A stretch of 64,000 bases of DNA. It comes from Macrostomum hystrix. Its lineage: Eukaryota > Platyhelminthes > Macrostomidae. The stretch covers positions 1 through 64,000 of the forward strand of contig CATNEN010000032.1 of assembly GCA_950097015.1 (NCBI GenBank), written 5' to 3'. Numbering within the stretch: position 1 is the stretch's first letter; each line of letters opens with the position of its first letter. Below the pieces are notes generated by a model. The model made no database searches, was not told the DNA's origin, and was given only the letters and a program-made list of their open reading frames with translations. Positions 11,563 through 24,508 of this stretch are shown one piece after another. The position numbers and the translations under genes were made by a program.

Positions 11563-12890
11563 CAATGAACCCCCAGTTGACAATGATCCCCCAGTTGACA
11601 ATGAACCCCCAGTTGACAATGAACCCCCAGTTCACAACGATCCCCCAGTTGACAATGGTCCCCCAGTTGACAATGATCACACAGTTGACAATGATCCCCC
11701 AGTTGACAAAGATCCCCCAGTTCACAATGATCCCCCAGTTGATGATGATCCCCCAGTTGATGATGATCCCCCAGTTGAAAATGATCCCCCAGTTGACAAT
11801 GATCCCCCAGTTGAGAATGATCCCCCAGTTGACAATGATCCCCCAGTTGACAATGATCCCCCAGTTGACAATGATCCCCCAGTTCACAATGATCCCCCAG
11901 TTGATGAAGTCTCCCCATTGATGATGATCCCCAGTTAACAATGTTCCTCCAGTTGACAATGTTCCCCCATTGATGATGATCCCCAGTTGATGATGATCAC
12001 CCAGTTGACAATGTTTCCCCAGTTGACAATGATCCCCCAGTTGATGATGATCACCCAGTTGACAATGATCCCCCAGTTGACAATGAACCCCCAGTTGACA
12101 ACGATCCCCCAGTTGACAATGATCCCCCAGTTGACAATGATCCCCCAGTTGACAATGATCCCCCAGTTAACAATGATCCCCCCAGTTCACAATGATCCCC
12201 CAGTTGATGAAGTCTCCCCATTAATGATGATCCCCAGTTAACAATGTTCCTCCAGTTGACAATGTTTCCCCAGTTGACAATGATCCCCCAGTTGATGATG
12301 ATCACCCAGTTGACAATGATCCCCCAGTTGACAATGAACCCCCAGTTGACAACGATCCCCCAGTTGACAATGATACCCCAGTTGACAATGATCCCCCAGT
12401 TGACAATGATCCCACAGTTGACAATGATCCCCCAGTTGACAAAGATCCCCCAGTTCACAATGATCCCACAGTTGACAAAGATCCCCCAGTTCACAATGAT
12501 CCCCCAGTTGATGAAGATCCCCCAGTTGATGATAATCCCAAGTTGATGATGATTCCCCAGTTGACAATTATCCCCCAGTTGACCATTACCCCCAGTTGAC
12601 AATGATCCCTTAGTTCACAATGATCCCCCACTTGACAATGATCCCCCAGGTGACAATGATCCCACAGTTGACAATGATCCCCCAGTTGACAAAGATCCCC
12701 CAGTTCACAATGATCCCCCAGTTGATGATGATCCCCAGTTGATGATGATCACCCAGTTCACAACGATCCCCCAGTTGACAATGATCCCCCAGTTGACAAT
12801 TATCCCCCAGTTTACCAAGATCCTCCAGTTGACGATTATCCCCCAGTTTACCTTGATCCCCATTTTGATGATGACTCCCCAGTTGACGTT
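11562..12890. repeat. 18-bp minisatellite array 1
   Basis: Tandem copies of an 18-bp unit, gacaatgatcccccagtt, with variants (gatgatgat, ttcacaatgat) and occasional one-base indels. Because 18 is a multiple of three and the unit has a stop in only one of six frames, long shadow ORFs appear on both strands (DNDPPV, TMIPQL, NWGIIV, GDHCQL, TGGSLS). These are a property of the repeat, not evidence of genes. The array ends in a conserved junction at about 12,858-12,930 that leads into the next 23-bp array. Confidence 0.96.
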
Positions 12891-14078
12891 GATTTTTCAA
12901 ACGCTGGGTTAGCCAAGATTCAAACTCAGGTTTCGCCATGTTTTAAACCCTGGTGGGCTATGATTCAAACTCTCGTTTTACCATGATTCAAACTCTAATT
13001 TAACTATGATTCAAACTCTGGTTTAGCCATGATTCAGACGCTTGTTTAGCCATGATTCAAACTCTGGTTTAGCCATGATTCAAACTCTGGTTTAGCCATG
13101 ATTCAAACTCTGGTTTAGCCATGATTCAAACTCTGGTTTAGCCATGATTCAAACTCTGGTTTAGCCATGATTCAAACTCTGGTTTAGCCATGATTCAAAC
13201 TCTGGTTAAGCCATGATTCAGACTCTGGTTTAGCCATGATTTAAACTCTGGTTTAGCCATGATTCAAACTCTGGTTTAGCCATGATTCAAACTCTGCTTT
13301 TGCCATGATTCAAGCTCTGGTTTAGCCATGATTCAGACTCTGGTTTAGCCATGATTTAAACTCTGGTTTAGCCATGATTCAAACTCTGGTTTAGCCATGA
13401 TTCAAACTCTGCTTTAGCCATGATTCAGACTCTGGTTTAGCCATGATTCAAACTCTGGTTTAGCCATGATTCAGACTCTGGTTTAGCCATGATTCAAACT
13501 CTGGTTTAGCAATGATTCAGACGCTGGTTTAGCCATGATTCAGACGGTGGTTTTGCCATGATTCAAGCTCTGGTTTAGCCATGATTCAGACTCTGGTTTT
13601 GCCATGATTCAAACTCTGGTTTAGCCATGATTCAGACTCTGGTTTAGCCATGATTCAAACTCTGGTTTAGCCATGATTCGGACTCTGGTTTAGCCATGAT
13701 TCAAACTCTGGTTTAGCAATGATTCAGACTCTGGTTTAGCCATGATTCAAACTCTGCTTTAGCCATGATTCAGACGCTGATTTAGCCATGATTCAGACGC
13801 TGGTTTAGCCATGATTCAGACTCTGGTTTAGCCATGATTCAAACTCTGGTTTAGCAATGATTCAGACGCTGGTTTAGCCATGATTCAGACGGTGGTTTTG
13901 CCATGATTGAAGCTCTGGTTTAGCCATGATTCAGACTCTGGTTTAGCCATGATTCAGACTCCAGTTTAGCCATGATTCAGACTCTGGTTTAGCCATGATT
14001 CAAGCTCTGGTTTAGCCATGATTCAGACGCTGGTTTAGCCATGATTCAAGCTCTATTTTTGCCATGATTCAAACTCAG
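12890..14078. repeat. 23-bp minisatellite array 2
   Basis: Same 23-bp family as at 4,993. It begins with the conserved junction caaacgctgggttagccaag and ends with the conserved exit sequence at 14,078. It carries frequent a/g variation (caaactc versus cagactc) and a few ttttgcc variants. Confidence 0.95.
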
Positions 14079-14270
14079 GTTTGCTATGATTTATGATATT
14101 TTATTTACGAAATGAAAAAAAAAATCAAAATAATCTTCAATCACTACTGGCTGAAAATTAGTCTAAATGACTAGCAAGTTTTGCCCCCCTTCGGGGAGCA
14201 GAAATATTTTTAACTCGTCCAGTATATACTTTTTAGCAGCTGTATTGTCAGCCTTTTTTGCGCTACAATG
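14078..14270 (+). mobile_element. Linker module 2, internally deleted
   Basis: It starts with the same exit sequence as the linker at 10,850 (to ctgaaaattagtctaaatga) but then jumps directly to the spacer starting actagcaagttttgc. The roughly 500-bp central part, including the RTE-like tail, is missing. It leads into the next 18-bp array. Confidence 0.8.
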
Positions 14271-15850
14271 ATCAGTTGACAATGATCCCCCAGTTGATAA
14301 TGATCCCCCAGTTGACAATGATCCCCCAGTTGATAATGATCCCCCAGTTGACAATGATCCCCCAGTTGACAATGATCCCCCAGTTGACAATGATCCCCCA
14401 GTTGATAATGATCACCCAGTTGACAATGATCCCCCAGTTGACAATGATCCCCCAGTTGACAATGATCCCCCAGTTGACAATGATCTCCCAGTTGACAATG
14501 ATCCACCAGTTGACAATGATCCCCCAGTTGACAATGATCCCACAGTTGACAATGATCCCCCAGTTGACAATGATCCCCCAATTGATAATGATCACCCAGT
14601 TGACAATGATCCTCCAGTTGACAATGATCCCCCAGTTGACAATGATCCCCCAGTTGACAATGATCTCCCAGTTGACAATGATCCACCAGTTGACAATGAT
14701 CCCCCAGTTCACAATGATCCCCAGTTGGCCATGATCCCCTAGTTGACAATGATCCCACAGTTGACAATGATCCCCCAGTTTACAATGATCCCCCAGTTGA
14801 TGATGATTCCCCAGTTTACAATGATCTCCCAGTTGACAATGATCCCCCAGTTGACAATGTTCCCCCAGTTGACAATGATCCCCCAGTTCACAATGATCCC
14901 CAGTTGGCCATGATCCCCTAGTTGACAATGATCCCACAGTTGACAATGATCCCCCAGTTTACAATGATCCCCCAGTTGATGATGATTCCCCAGTTTACAA
15001 TGATCTCCCAGTTGAAAATGATCCCCCAGTTTACAATGATCCCCCAGTTGACAATGATCCCCCAGTTGACAATGATCCCCCAGTTGACAATGATCCCCCA
15101 GTTGACAATGATTACCCAGTTGACAATGATTACCCAGTTGACAATCATTCCCCAGTGGACAATGATCCCCCAGTTTACAATGATACCCCAGTTGACAATG
15201 ATCACCCAGTTGAAGATGATCCCCCAGTTGACAATGATCACCCAGTTCACAATGATCCCCAGTTGGCCATGATCCCCTAGTTGACAATGATCCCACAGTT
15301 GACAATGATCCCCCAGTTTACAATGATCCCCCAGTTTACAATGATCTCCCAGTTGACAATGATCCCCCAGTTGAAGATGATCCCCCAGTTGACAATGATC
15401 ACCCAGTTCACAATGATCCCCAGTTGGCCATGATCCCCTAGTTGACAATGATCCTACAGTTGACAATGATCCCCCAGTTGACAATGATCCCCCAGTTGAT
15501 GATGATCCCCCAGTTTACAATGATCTCCCAGTTGACAATGATCCCCCAGTTGAAGATGATCCCCCAGTTGACAATGATCACCCAGTTCACAATGATCCCC
15601 TAGTTGACAATGATCCCCCAGTTGAAAATGATACCCCAGTTGACAATGATCCCCCAGTTGACGATGATCCCCCAGTTGACAATGATCCCCCAGTTGACAA
15701 TGATCCCCCAGTTGACAATGATCCCCCAGTTGACAATGATCCCCCAGTTGACAATTATCCCCCAGTTTACCATGATCCCCCAGTTGACGATTATCCCCCA
15801 GTTCACCATGATCCCCATTTTGATGATGACTCCCCAGTTGACGTTGATTT
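14270..15850. repeat. 18-bp minisatellite array 2
   Basis: Tandem 18-bp units of the gacaatgatcccccagtt family. Blocks of roughly 180 bp recur inside it; for example the phrase ccccagttggccatgatccc appears near 14,719, 14,899, 15,259 and 15,418. This indicates local higher-order amplification. It ends in the same junction seen at 12,858 and 21,075. Confidence 0.95.
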
Positions 15851-18800
15851 TTCAAACACTGGGTTAGCCAAGATTCAAACTCAGGTTTCGCCATGTTTTA
15901 AACCCTGGTGGGCTATGATTCAAACTCTCGTTTTGCCATGATTCAGACTCTGGTTGGCTATGATTCAAACTCTGGTTTAGCCAAGATTCAAACTCTGGTT
16001 TAGCCATGTTTTAAACCCTGGTGGGCTATGATTCAAACTCTCGTTTTGCCATGATTCAGACTCTGGTTTAGCCATGATTCAGACTCTGGTTTTGCCATGA
16101 TTCAAGCTCTGGTTTAGCCATGATTCAGACGCTGGTTTAGCCATGATTCAGACTCTGGTTTAGCCATGATTCAGACGCTGGTTTAGCCATGATTCAGACT
16201 CTGGTTTAGCCATGATTCAAACTCTGGTTAAGCCATGATTCAGACTCTGGTTTCGCCATGTTTTAAACCCTGGTGGGCTATGATTCAAACTCTCGTTTTG
16301 CCATGATTCAGACTCTGGTTTTGCCATGATTCAAGCTCTGGTTTAGCCATGTTTCAAACTCTGGTTTAGCCATGATTTAAACTCTGGTTAAGCCATGTTT
16401 CAAACTCTGGTTTAGCCATGATTTAAACTCTGGTTAAGCCATGATTCAGACTCTGGTTTAGCCATGATTTAAACTCTGGTTTAGCCATGATTCAGACTCT
16501 GGTTTAGCCATGATTCAAACTCAGGTTTCGCCATGTTTTAAACCCTGGTGGGCTATGATTCAAACTCTCGTTTTGCCATGATTCAGACTCTGGTTGGCTA
16601 TGATTCAAACTCTGGTTTAGCCAAGATTCAAACTCTGGTTTAGCCATGTTTTAAACCCTGGTGGGCTATGATTCAAACTCTCGTTTTGCCATGATTCAGA
16701 CTCTGGTTTAGCCATGATTCAGACTCTGGTTTTGCCATGATTCAAGCTCTGGTTTAGCCATGTTTCAAACTCTGGTTTAGCCATGATTCAAACTCTGGTT
16801 TAGCCATGATTCAGACTCTGGTTTAGCCATGATTCAGACTCTGGTTTAGCCATGATTCAGACGCTGGTTTAGCCATGATTCAGACTCTGGTTTAGCCATG
16901 ATTGAAACTCTGGTTTAGCCATGATTCAGACTCTGGTTTAGCCATGATTTAAACTCTGGTTTAGCCATGATTCAGACTCTGGTTTAGCCATGGTTCAAAC
17001 TCTGGTTTAGCCATGATTCAGACGCTGGTTTAGCCATGATTCAGACTCTGGTTTAGCCATGATTCAAACTCTGGTTAAGCCATGATTCAGACTCTGGTTT
17101 CGCCATGTTTTAAACCCTGGTGGGCTATGATTCAAACTCTCGTTTTGCCATGATTCAGACTCTGGTTGGCTATGATTCAAACTCTGGTTTAGCCAAGATT
17201 CAAACTCTGGTTTAGCCATGTTTTAAACCCTGGTGGGCTATGATTCAAACTCTCGTTTTGCCATGATTCAGACTCTGGTTGGCTATGATTCAAACTCTGG
17301 TTTAGCCATGATTTAAACTCTGGTTTAGCCATGATTCAGACTCTGGTTTTGCCATGATTCAAGCTCTGGTTTAGCCATGTTTCAAACTCTGGTTTAGCCA
17401 TGATTTAAACTCTGGTTAAGCCATGATTCAGACTCTGGTTTAGCCATGATTTAAACTCTGGTTTAGCCATGATTCAGACTCTGGTTTAGCCATGATTCAA
17501 ACTCAGGTTTCGCCATGTTTTAAACCCTGGTGGGCTATGATTCAAACTCTCGTTTTGCCATGATTCAGACTCTGGTTGGCTATGATTCAAACTCTGGTTT
17601 AGCCAAGATTCAAACTCTGGTTTAGCCATGTTTTAAACCCTGGTGGGCTATGATTCAAACTCTCGTTTTGCCATGATTCAGACTCTGGTTTAGCCATGAT
17701 TCAGACTCTGGTTTTGCCATGATTCAAGCTCTGGTTTAGCCATGTTTCAAACTCTGGTTTAGCCATGATTCAAACTCTGGTTTAGCCATGATTCAGACTC
17801 TGGTTTAGCCATGATTCAGACTCTGGTTTAGCCATGATTCAGACGCTGGTTTAGCCATGATTCAGACTCTGGTTTAGCCATGATTCAAACTCTGGTTTAG
17901 CCATGATTCAGACGCTGGTTTAGCCATGATTCAGACGCTGGTTTAGCCATGATTGAAACTCTGGTTTAGCCATGATTCAGACTCTGGTTTAGCCATGATT
18001 TAAACTCTGGTTTAGCCATGATTCAGACTCTGGTTTAGCCATGGTTCAAACTCTGGTTTAGCCATGATTCAGACGCTGGTTTAGCCATGATTCAGACTCT
18101 GGTTTAGCCATGATTCAAACTCTGGTTAAGCCATGATTCAGACTCTGGTTTCGCCATGTTTTAAACCCTGGTGGGCTATGATTCAAACTCTCGTTTTGCC
18201 ATGATTCAGACTCTGGTTGGCTATGATTCAAACTCTGGTTTAGCCAAGATTCAAACTCTGGTTTAGCCATGTTTTAAACCCTGGTGGGCTATGATTCAAA
18301 CTCTCGTTTTGCCATGATTCAGACTCTGGTTGGCTATGATTCAAACTCTGGTTTAGCCATGATTTAAACTCTGGTTTAGCCATGATTCAGACTCTGGTTT
18401 TGCCATGATTCAAGCTCTGGTTTAGCCATGTTTCAAACTCTGGTTTAGCCATGATTTAAACTCTGGTTAAGCCATGATTCAGACTCTGGTTTAGCCATGA
18501 TTTAAACTCTGGTTTAGCCATGATTCAGACTCTGGTTTAGCCATGATTCAAACTCAGGTTTCGCCATGTTTTAAACCCTGGTGGGCTATGATTCAAACTC
18601 TCGTTTTGCCATGATTCAGACTCTGGTTGGCTATGATTCAAACTCTGGTTTAGCCAAGATTCAAACTCTGGTTTAGCCATGTTTTAAACCCTGGTGGGCT
18701 ATGATTCAAACTCTCGTTTTGCCATGATTCAGACTCTGGTTTAGCCATGATTCAGACTCTGGTTTTGCCATGATTCAAGCTCTGGTTTAGCCATGTTTCA

Positions 18801-19328
18801 AACTCTGGTTTAGCCATGATTCAAACTCTGGTTTAGCCATGATTCAGACTCTGGTTTAGCCATGATTCAGACTCTGGTTTAGCCATGATTCAGACGCTGG
18901 TTTAGCCATGATTCAGACTCTGGTTTAGCCATGATTCAAACTCTGGTTTAGCCATGATTCAGACGCTGGTTTAGCCATGATTCAGACGCTGGTTTAGCCA
19001 TGATTGAAACTCTGGTTTAGCCATGATTCAGACTCTGGTTTAGCCATGATTTAAACTCTGGTTTAGCCATGATTCAGACTCTGGTTTAGCCATGGTTCAA
19101 ACTCTGGTTTAGCCATGATTCAGACGCTGGTTTAGCCATGATTCAGACTCTGGTTTAGCCATGATTCAAACTCTGGTTAAGCCATGATTCAGACTCTGGT
19201 TTAGCCATGATTTAAACTCTGGTTTAGCCGTGATTCAGACTCTGGTTTAGCCATGATTCAAACTCTGGTTTAGCCATGATTCAGACGCTGGTTTAGCCAT
19301 GATTCAAACTCTGGTTTAGCCATGATTC
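15850..19328. repeat. 23-bp minisatellite array 3, with 1,051-bp higher-order repeat
   Basis: Same 23-bp family, here with variants gttttaaaccctggtgggct and ggttggctatgattc that change unit length. The marker ccaagattcaaactctgg starts at about 17,193 and 17,603 and again at 18,244 and 18,654. Each pair is exactly 1,051 bp apart, as are cgccatgttttaaaccc at 17,101 and 18,152. A block of about 1 kb has therefore been duplicated recently. Confidence 0.95.
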
Positions 19329-20034
19329 AAACTCAGATTTGCTATGATTTATGATATTTTATTTACGAAATATAAAAAATAATATAAAATAATCTTCAAT
19401 CACTACTGGCTGAAAATTAGTCTAAATGATTTGACGCAGTGCAGAATCGAACCCTAGCCTAGCCTAACCTATTCCTAGTGCCTACACATCGGCTATTCCG
19501 ACTGTTGGTTAGTGGGTGCAAAAATCAGCCTTATAAAATGAATTCTCAAATTTCTGGCTTTGTACAATGAAGTAAGAAAATAGAGTACACTCAGTCTCGC
19601 GGTTTGTTGTGTACATTTATTTCCAATTTGTCTCCAGAGTGCAGGCTTCAAATTCAATCAGCTGGGGGTCGTTGCGCAATTTGACGATGCAATTCTAATT
19701 CAGTGGCGGTGAGTAAAATTCTCAATAGGCCAAGATTGTTTGACCTTTAAAAAATCATGTTTTTCGAATATTTAATCCCCTTAGCAATAAAGTTTAGCTT
19801 AATAAAAATACGTGTATAATTGTCCCCATTTTTGGCATCTTTTGGTGAAGAAATGGTGAAAATCGGTTGAGCCGTTCAGGAGAAAATCAATTACAACCAA
19901 CCAACCAACCAAGCAAGCATTTCATTTTTAGTATAGTGGACTAGCAAGTTTTGCCCCCCTTCGGGGAGCAGAAATACTTTTAATTCGTCTAGTATATACT
20001 TTTTAGCAGCTGAATTTACAGCTTTTTAAAGCTA
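19328..20034 (+). mobile_element. Linker module 3 (RTE-like tail plus spacer)
   Basis: A full-length copy of the linker at 10,850, with the same exit sequence, the same gatttgacgcagtgcagaat segment, the gttgagccgttcaggagaa tail, an AACC/AAGC microsatellite and tttttagtatagtgga. The ggactagcaagttttgc spacer then leads into an 18-bp array. It differs from linker 1 by scattered substitutions. Confidence 0.8.
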
Positions 20035-21120
20035 CAATGAACCACCAGTTGACAATGAACCCCCAGTTGATGATGATCCCCCAGTTGATGATGATCCCCC
20101 AGTTGACAATGAACCCCCGGTTGACAATGATCCCCCAGTTGACAATGATCCCCCAGTTGACAATGATCCCCCAGTTGACAATGATCCCACAGTTGACAAT
20201 GATCCCCCAGTTGACAAATATCCCCCAGTTCACAATGATCCCCCAGTTGAAAATGATCCCCCAGTTGACAATGATCCCCCAGTTGACAATGATCCCCCAG
20301 TTGACAATGATCCCGCCCGTTGACAATGATCCCACAGTCACAATGAACCCCCAGTTGACAATGATCCCCCCAGTTGATGATGACCGCCCAGTTGACAATG
20401 ATCCCCCAGTTGACAATGATCCCACAGTTGACAATGAACCCCCCAGTTGACAATGATCCCCCAGTTGACAATGATCCCCCAGTTGACAATGATCCCCCAG
20501 TTGACAAAGATCCCCCAGTTTACAATGATCCCCCAGTTGATGATGACTCCCCATTGATGATGATCCCCAGTTAACAATGTCCCCTCCAGTTGACCATGTT
20601 CCCCCAGTTGACAATGATCCCCCAGTTGACAATGAACTCCCAGTTGACAATGATCCCCCAGTTAATGATGATCCCCCAGTTGACAATGATCCCCCAGTTG
20701 ACAACGATCCCCCAGTTGACAATAATCCCCCAGTTGACAATGATCCCACAGTTGACAATGATCCGGCCCAGTTGACAATGATCCCCCAGTTCACAAATAT
20801 CCCCCAGTTGATGATGATCCCCCAGTTAATGATGATCCCCCAGTTAATGATGATCCCCCAGTTGACAATGATCCCCCAATTGACAACGATCCCCCAGTTG
20901 ACAATAATCCCCCAGTTGACAATGATCCGGCCCAGTTGACAATGATCCCCCAGTTCACAAATATCCCCCAGTTGATGATGATCCCCCAGTTAATGATGAT
21001 CCCCCAGTTGACCATTACCCCCTAAGTTGACAATGATCCCCCAGTTGACAATTATCCCCCAGTTTACCATGATCCCCATTTTGATGATGACTCCCCAGTT
21101 GACGTTGATTTTTCAAACGC
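20034..21120. repeat. 18-bp minisatellite array 3
   Basis: Tandem 18-bp units of the gacaatgatcccccagtt family with several indels that shift the reading frame (for example atcccgcccgttgacaatg near 20,310 and atccggcccagttgac near 20,762 and 20,925). It ends in the conserved junction at about 21,075. Confidence 0.95.
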
Positions 21121-21828
21121 TGGGTTAGCCAAGATTCAAACTCAGGTTTCGCCATGTTTTAAACCCTGGTGGGCTATGATTCAGACTCTGGTTGACTATG
21201 ATTCAAACTCTGGTTTTGCCATGATTCAAACTCTCGTTTTACCATGATTCAAACTCTGGTTTAGCCATGATTCAAACTCTGGTTTAGCAATGATTCAAAC
21301 TCTGGTTTAGCCGTGATTCAAACTCTGGTGTAGCCATGATTCAAACTCTGGTTTAGCCATGATTCAGACGCTGGTTGGCCAGGATTGAAATTTTGGTTTA
21401 GCCATGATTCAAACTCTGGTTGGCCAGGATTGAAATTTTGGTTTAGCCATGATTCAAACTCTGGTTTAGCCATGATTCAAACTCTGGTTTTGCCATGATT
21501 CAAACTCTGGTTTAGCCATGATTCAGACTCTAGGTTAGCCATGATTCAAACGTTGGTTTAGCCATGATTCAGACTCTAGTTTAGCCATGATTCAAAATCT
21601 GGTTTAGCCATGATTCAAACTCTGGTTTAGCCATGATTCAGACGCTGGTTTAGAATGATTCAAACTCTGGTTTAGCCATGATTCAAACTCTGGTTTAGCA
21701 ATGATTCAGACTCTGGTTTATCCATGATTCAGACTCCAGTTTAGCCATGATTCAAGCTCTGGTTTAGCCATGATCCAGACTCTGGTTTTGCCATGATTTA
21801 GACTCTATTGTTGCAATGATTCAAACTC
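21120..21828. repeat. 23-bp minisatellite array 4
   Basis: A short, more diverged array of the 23-bp family. It includes a variant with ggccaggattgaaattttgg, seen twice near 21,376 and 21,424. It ends with the conserved exit sequence into the next linker. Confidence 0.93.
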
Positions 21829-22852
21829 AGATTTGCTATGATTTATGATATTTTATTTACGAAATGAAAAAAATAAATCAAAATAATCTTCAATCACTAC
21901 TGGCTGAAAATTAGTTTAAATGATTTGACGCAGTGCAGAATCGAACCCTAGCCTAGCCTATAACCTATTCCTAGTGCCTACACATCGGCTATTCCGACTG
22001 TTGGTTAGTGGGTGCAAAAATCAGCCTTATAAAATAAATTTTCAAAGTTCTGGCTTTGTACAATGAAGTAAGAAAATAGAGTACACTCAGTCTCGCGGTT
22101 GGTTGTGTACATTTATTTCCAATTTGTCTCCAGAGTGCAGGCTTCAAATTCAATCAGCTTGGGGTTGTTGCGCAATTTGACGATGCAATTTCAATTCAGT
22201 GGCAGTGAGTAAAATACTCAATAGGCCAAGATGGTTTGACCTTTGAAAAATCATGTTTTTCGAATATTTAATCCTCTTAGCAATAAAGTTAAGCTTAATA
22301 AAAATACGTGTAAAATTGTCCCCATATTTGGCATCTTTTGGTGAAGAAATGGTGAAAATTGGTTGAGCCGTTCGGGAGAAAATCAATTACAAGCAAGCAA
22401 GCATTTCATTTTTAGTATAGTGGACTAGCTGCCTTCGCTACCCTCTGGGTAGCCTCACTGGAGTTCTTATCAGTGCGTTATCAAAACTGGCTCTGATGCA
22501 ATCATTAAAATTGGCACTGGAGGCCTCACTGTGCACAAGCTGAAAACAAGAATGCATTAGAAAAGCCTATTTAAAACTGTTTTTCGAATATTTAATCCCC
22601 TTGCCAATGGAATTAAGCTTAATAAAAATACGTGTATATGTGTCCCCATATTTGGCATCTTTTGGTGAAGAAATGGTGAAAATCGGTTGAGCCGTTCGGG
22701 AGAAAATCAATTACAAGCAAGCAAGCAAGATTTTCATTTTTAGTATATTAGACTAGCATGTTTTGCCCCCCTTCGGGGAGCAGAAATATTTTTAATTCGT
22801 CTTGTATATACTGTTTAGCAGCTGAATTTACAGCTTTTTAAAGCTAAAATAA
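21828..22852 (+). mobile_element. Linker module 4 with a second, stacked tail
   Basis: It has the same organisation as the linker at 10,850, ending near 22,425 with tttagtatagtggactagc. A second, related segment then follows (22,430-22,770) with its own ttttcgaatatttaatcccc, gttgagccgttcgggagaa, AAGC microsatellite and tttttagtatat tail. Two related 3' tails in a row suggest one element inserted next to or into another of the same family. The actagcatgttttgcccccc spacer then leads into the 18-bp array. Confidence 0.75.
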
Positions 22853-24346
22853 ACCCCCAGTTGACAATGATCCCCCAGTTGACAATGATCCCCCAGTTGA
22901 TGATGATCCCCCAGTTGACAATGATCCCCCAGTTGACAATGAACCCCCAGTTGACAATGATCCCCAGTTGACAATGATCCCCCAGTTGATGATGATCCCC
23001 CAGTTGACAATGATCCCCCAGTTGACAATGAACCCCCAGTTGACAATGATCCCCAGTTGACAATGATCCCCCAGTTCACAATGATCCCCTTGTTGACAAT
23101 GATCCCCCAGATGACAATGATCCCACAGTTGACAATGATCCCCCAGTTGATGATGATCCCCCAGTTGACAATGATCCCCCAGTTGACAATGATCCCCCAG
23201 TTGACAATGATCCCCCAGTTGACAATGATCTCACAGTTGACAATGATCCCCCAGTTTACAATGATCCCCCAGTTGACAATGATCCCCCAGTTGACAATGA
23301 TCACCCAGTTGACAATGATCTCACAGTTGACAATGATCCCCAAGTTGACCATGATCCCCCAGTTGACAATGATCCCCCAGTTGACAATGATCACCCAGTT
23401 GACAATGATCCCCCAGTTGACAATGATCCCCCAGTTGACAATGATCCCCCAGTTGACAATGATTCCCAGTTGATAATGATACCCCAGTTGACAATGATCC
23501 CTCAGATGACAATGATCCCCAAGTTGACAATGATCACCCAGTTGACAATGATCCCCCAGTTGACAATGATCCCCCCAGTTGACAATGATCCCCCAGTTGA
23601 CAATCATTCCCAAGTTGACAATGATCCCCCAGTTGATAATGATACCCCAGTTGACAATGATCCCCCAGTTGACAATGATCCCCCAGTTGACAATGATCTC
23701 CCAGTTGACTATGATCCCCCAGTTGACAATGAACACCCATTTGACAATCATTCCCAAGTTGACAATGATCCCCCAGTTGATAATGATCCCCCAGTTGACA
23801 ATGAACACCCATTTGACAATCATTCCCAAGTTGACAATGATCCCCCAGTTGATAATGATACCCCAGTTGACAATGATCCCTCAGTTGACAATGATCCCCC
23901 AGTTGACAATGATCACCCAGTTGACAATGATCCCCCAGTTGACAATGATCCCCCAGTTGACAATGTTCCCCCAGTTGACAATGATCCCCAGTTGACAATG
24001 ATCCCCCAGTTCACAATGATCCCCTTGTTGACAATGATCCCCCAGTTGACAATGATCCCACAGTTGACAATGATCCCCCAGTTTACAATGATCCCCCAGT
24101 TGATGATGATCCCCCAGTTGACAATGATCCCCCAGTTGACAATGATCCCCCAGTTGACAATGATCCCCCAGTTGACAATGATCTCACAGTTGACAATGAT
24201 CCCCCAGTTGACAATGATCCCCAGTTGACAATGATCCCCCAGTTGACAATGATCACCCAGTTGACAATGATCCCCCAGTTGACAATGATCCCCCAGTTGA
24301 CAATGATCCCCCATTTGATGAGGACTCCTTATTGATGATGATGCCC
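22852..24346. repeat. 18-bp minisatellite array 4
   Basis: Tandem 18-bp units of the gacaatgatcccccagtt family. A block with gaacacccatttgacaatca and ttcccaagttgacaatgat occurs near 23,729 and again near 23,801. Reading frames are open on both strands for up to 333 codons because the unit is a multiple of three. Confidence 0.95.
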
Positions 24347-24508
24347 AGTTGACAATGTTGCCCAGTTGCCCAGCTTCTTTTGTAGAAAATTGAGAAGAAC
24401 AACAATGAAATGATTATTAGGCAAAATATTTATCATACAAATATATATCATTATGACGTTATGAGATAACAAACTCAAAATTCAATTCAATGACAAAAGA
24501 AAAATTTT
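24346..24508. other. Short unique spacer between arrays
   Basis: About 160 bp of AT-rich, non-tandem sequence between the fourth 18-bp array and the fifth 23-bp array. The usual junction sequence is absent here. No gene or other feature is seen. Confidence 0.6.

Noticed and set aside
11531-24314. Long ORFs on both strands (up to 333 codons) in the 18-bp arrays
   Set aside because: They are periodic translations of the 18-bp unit, present in several frames at once, with no start context, domain or splice pattern.
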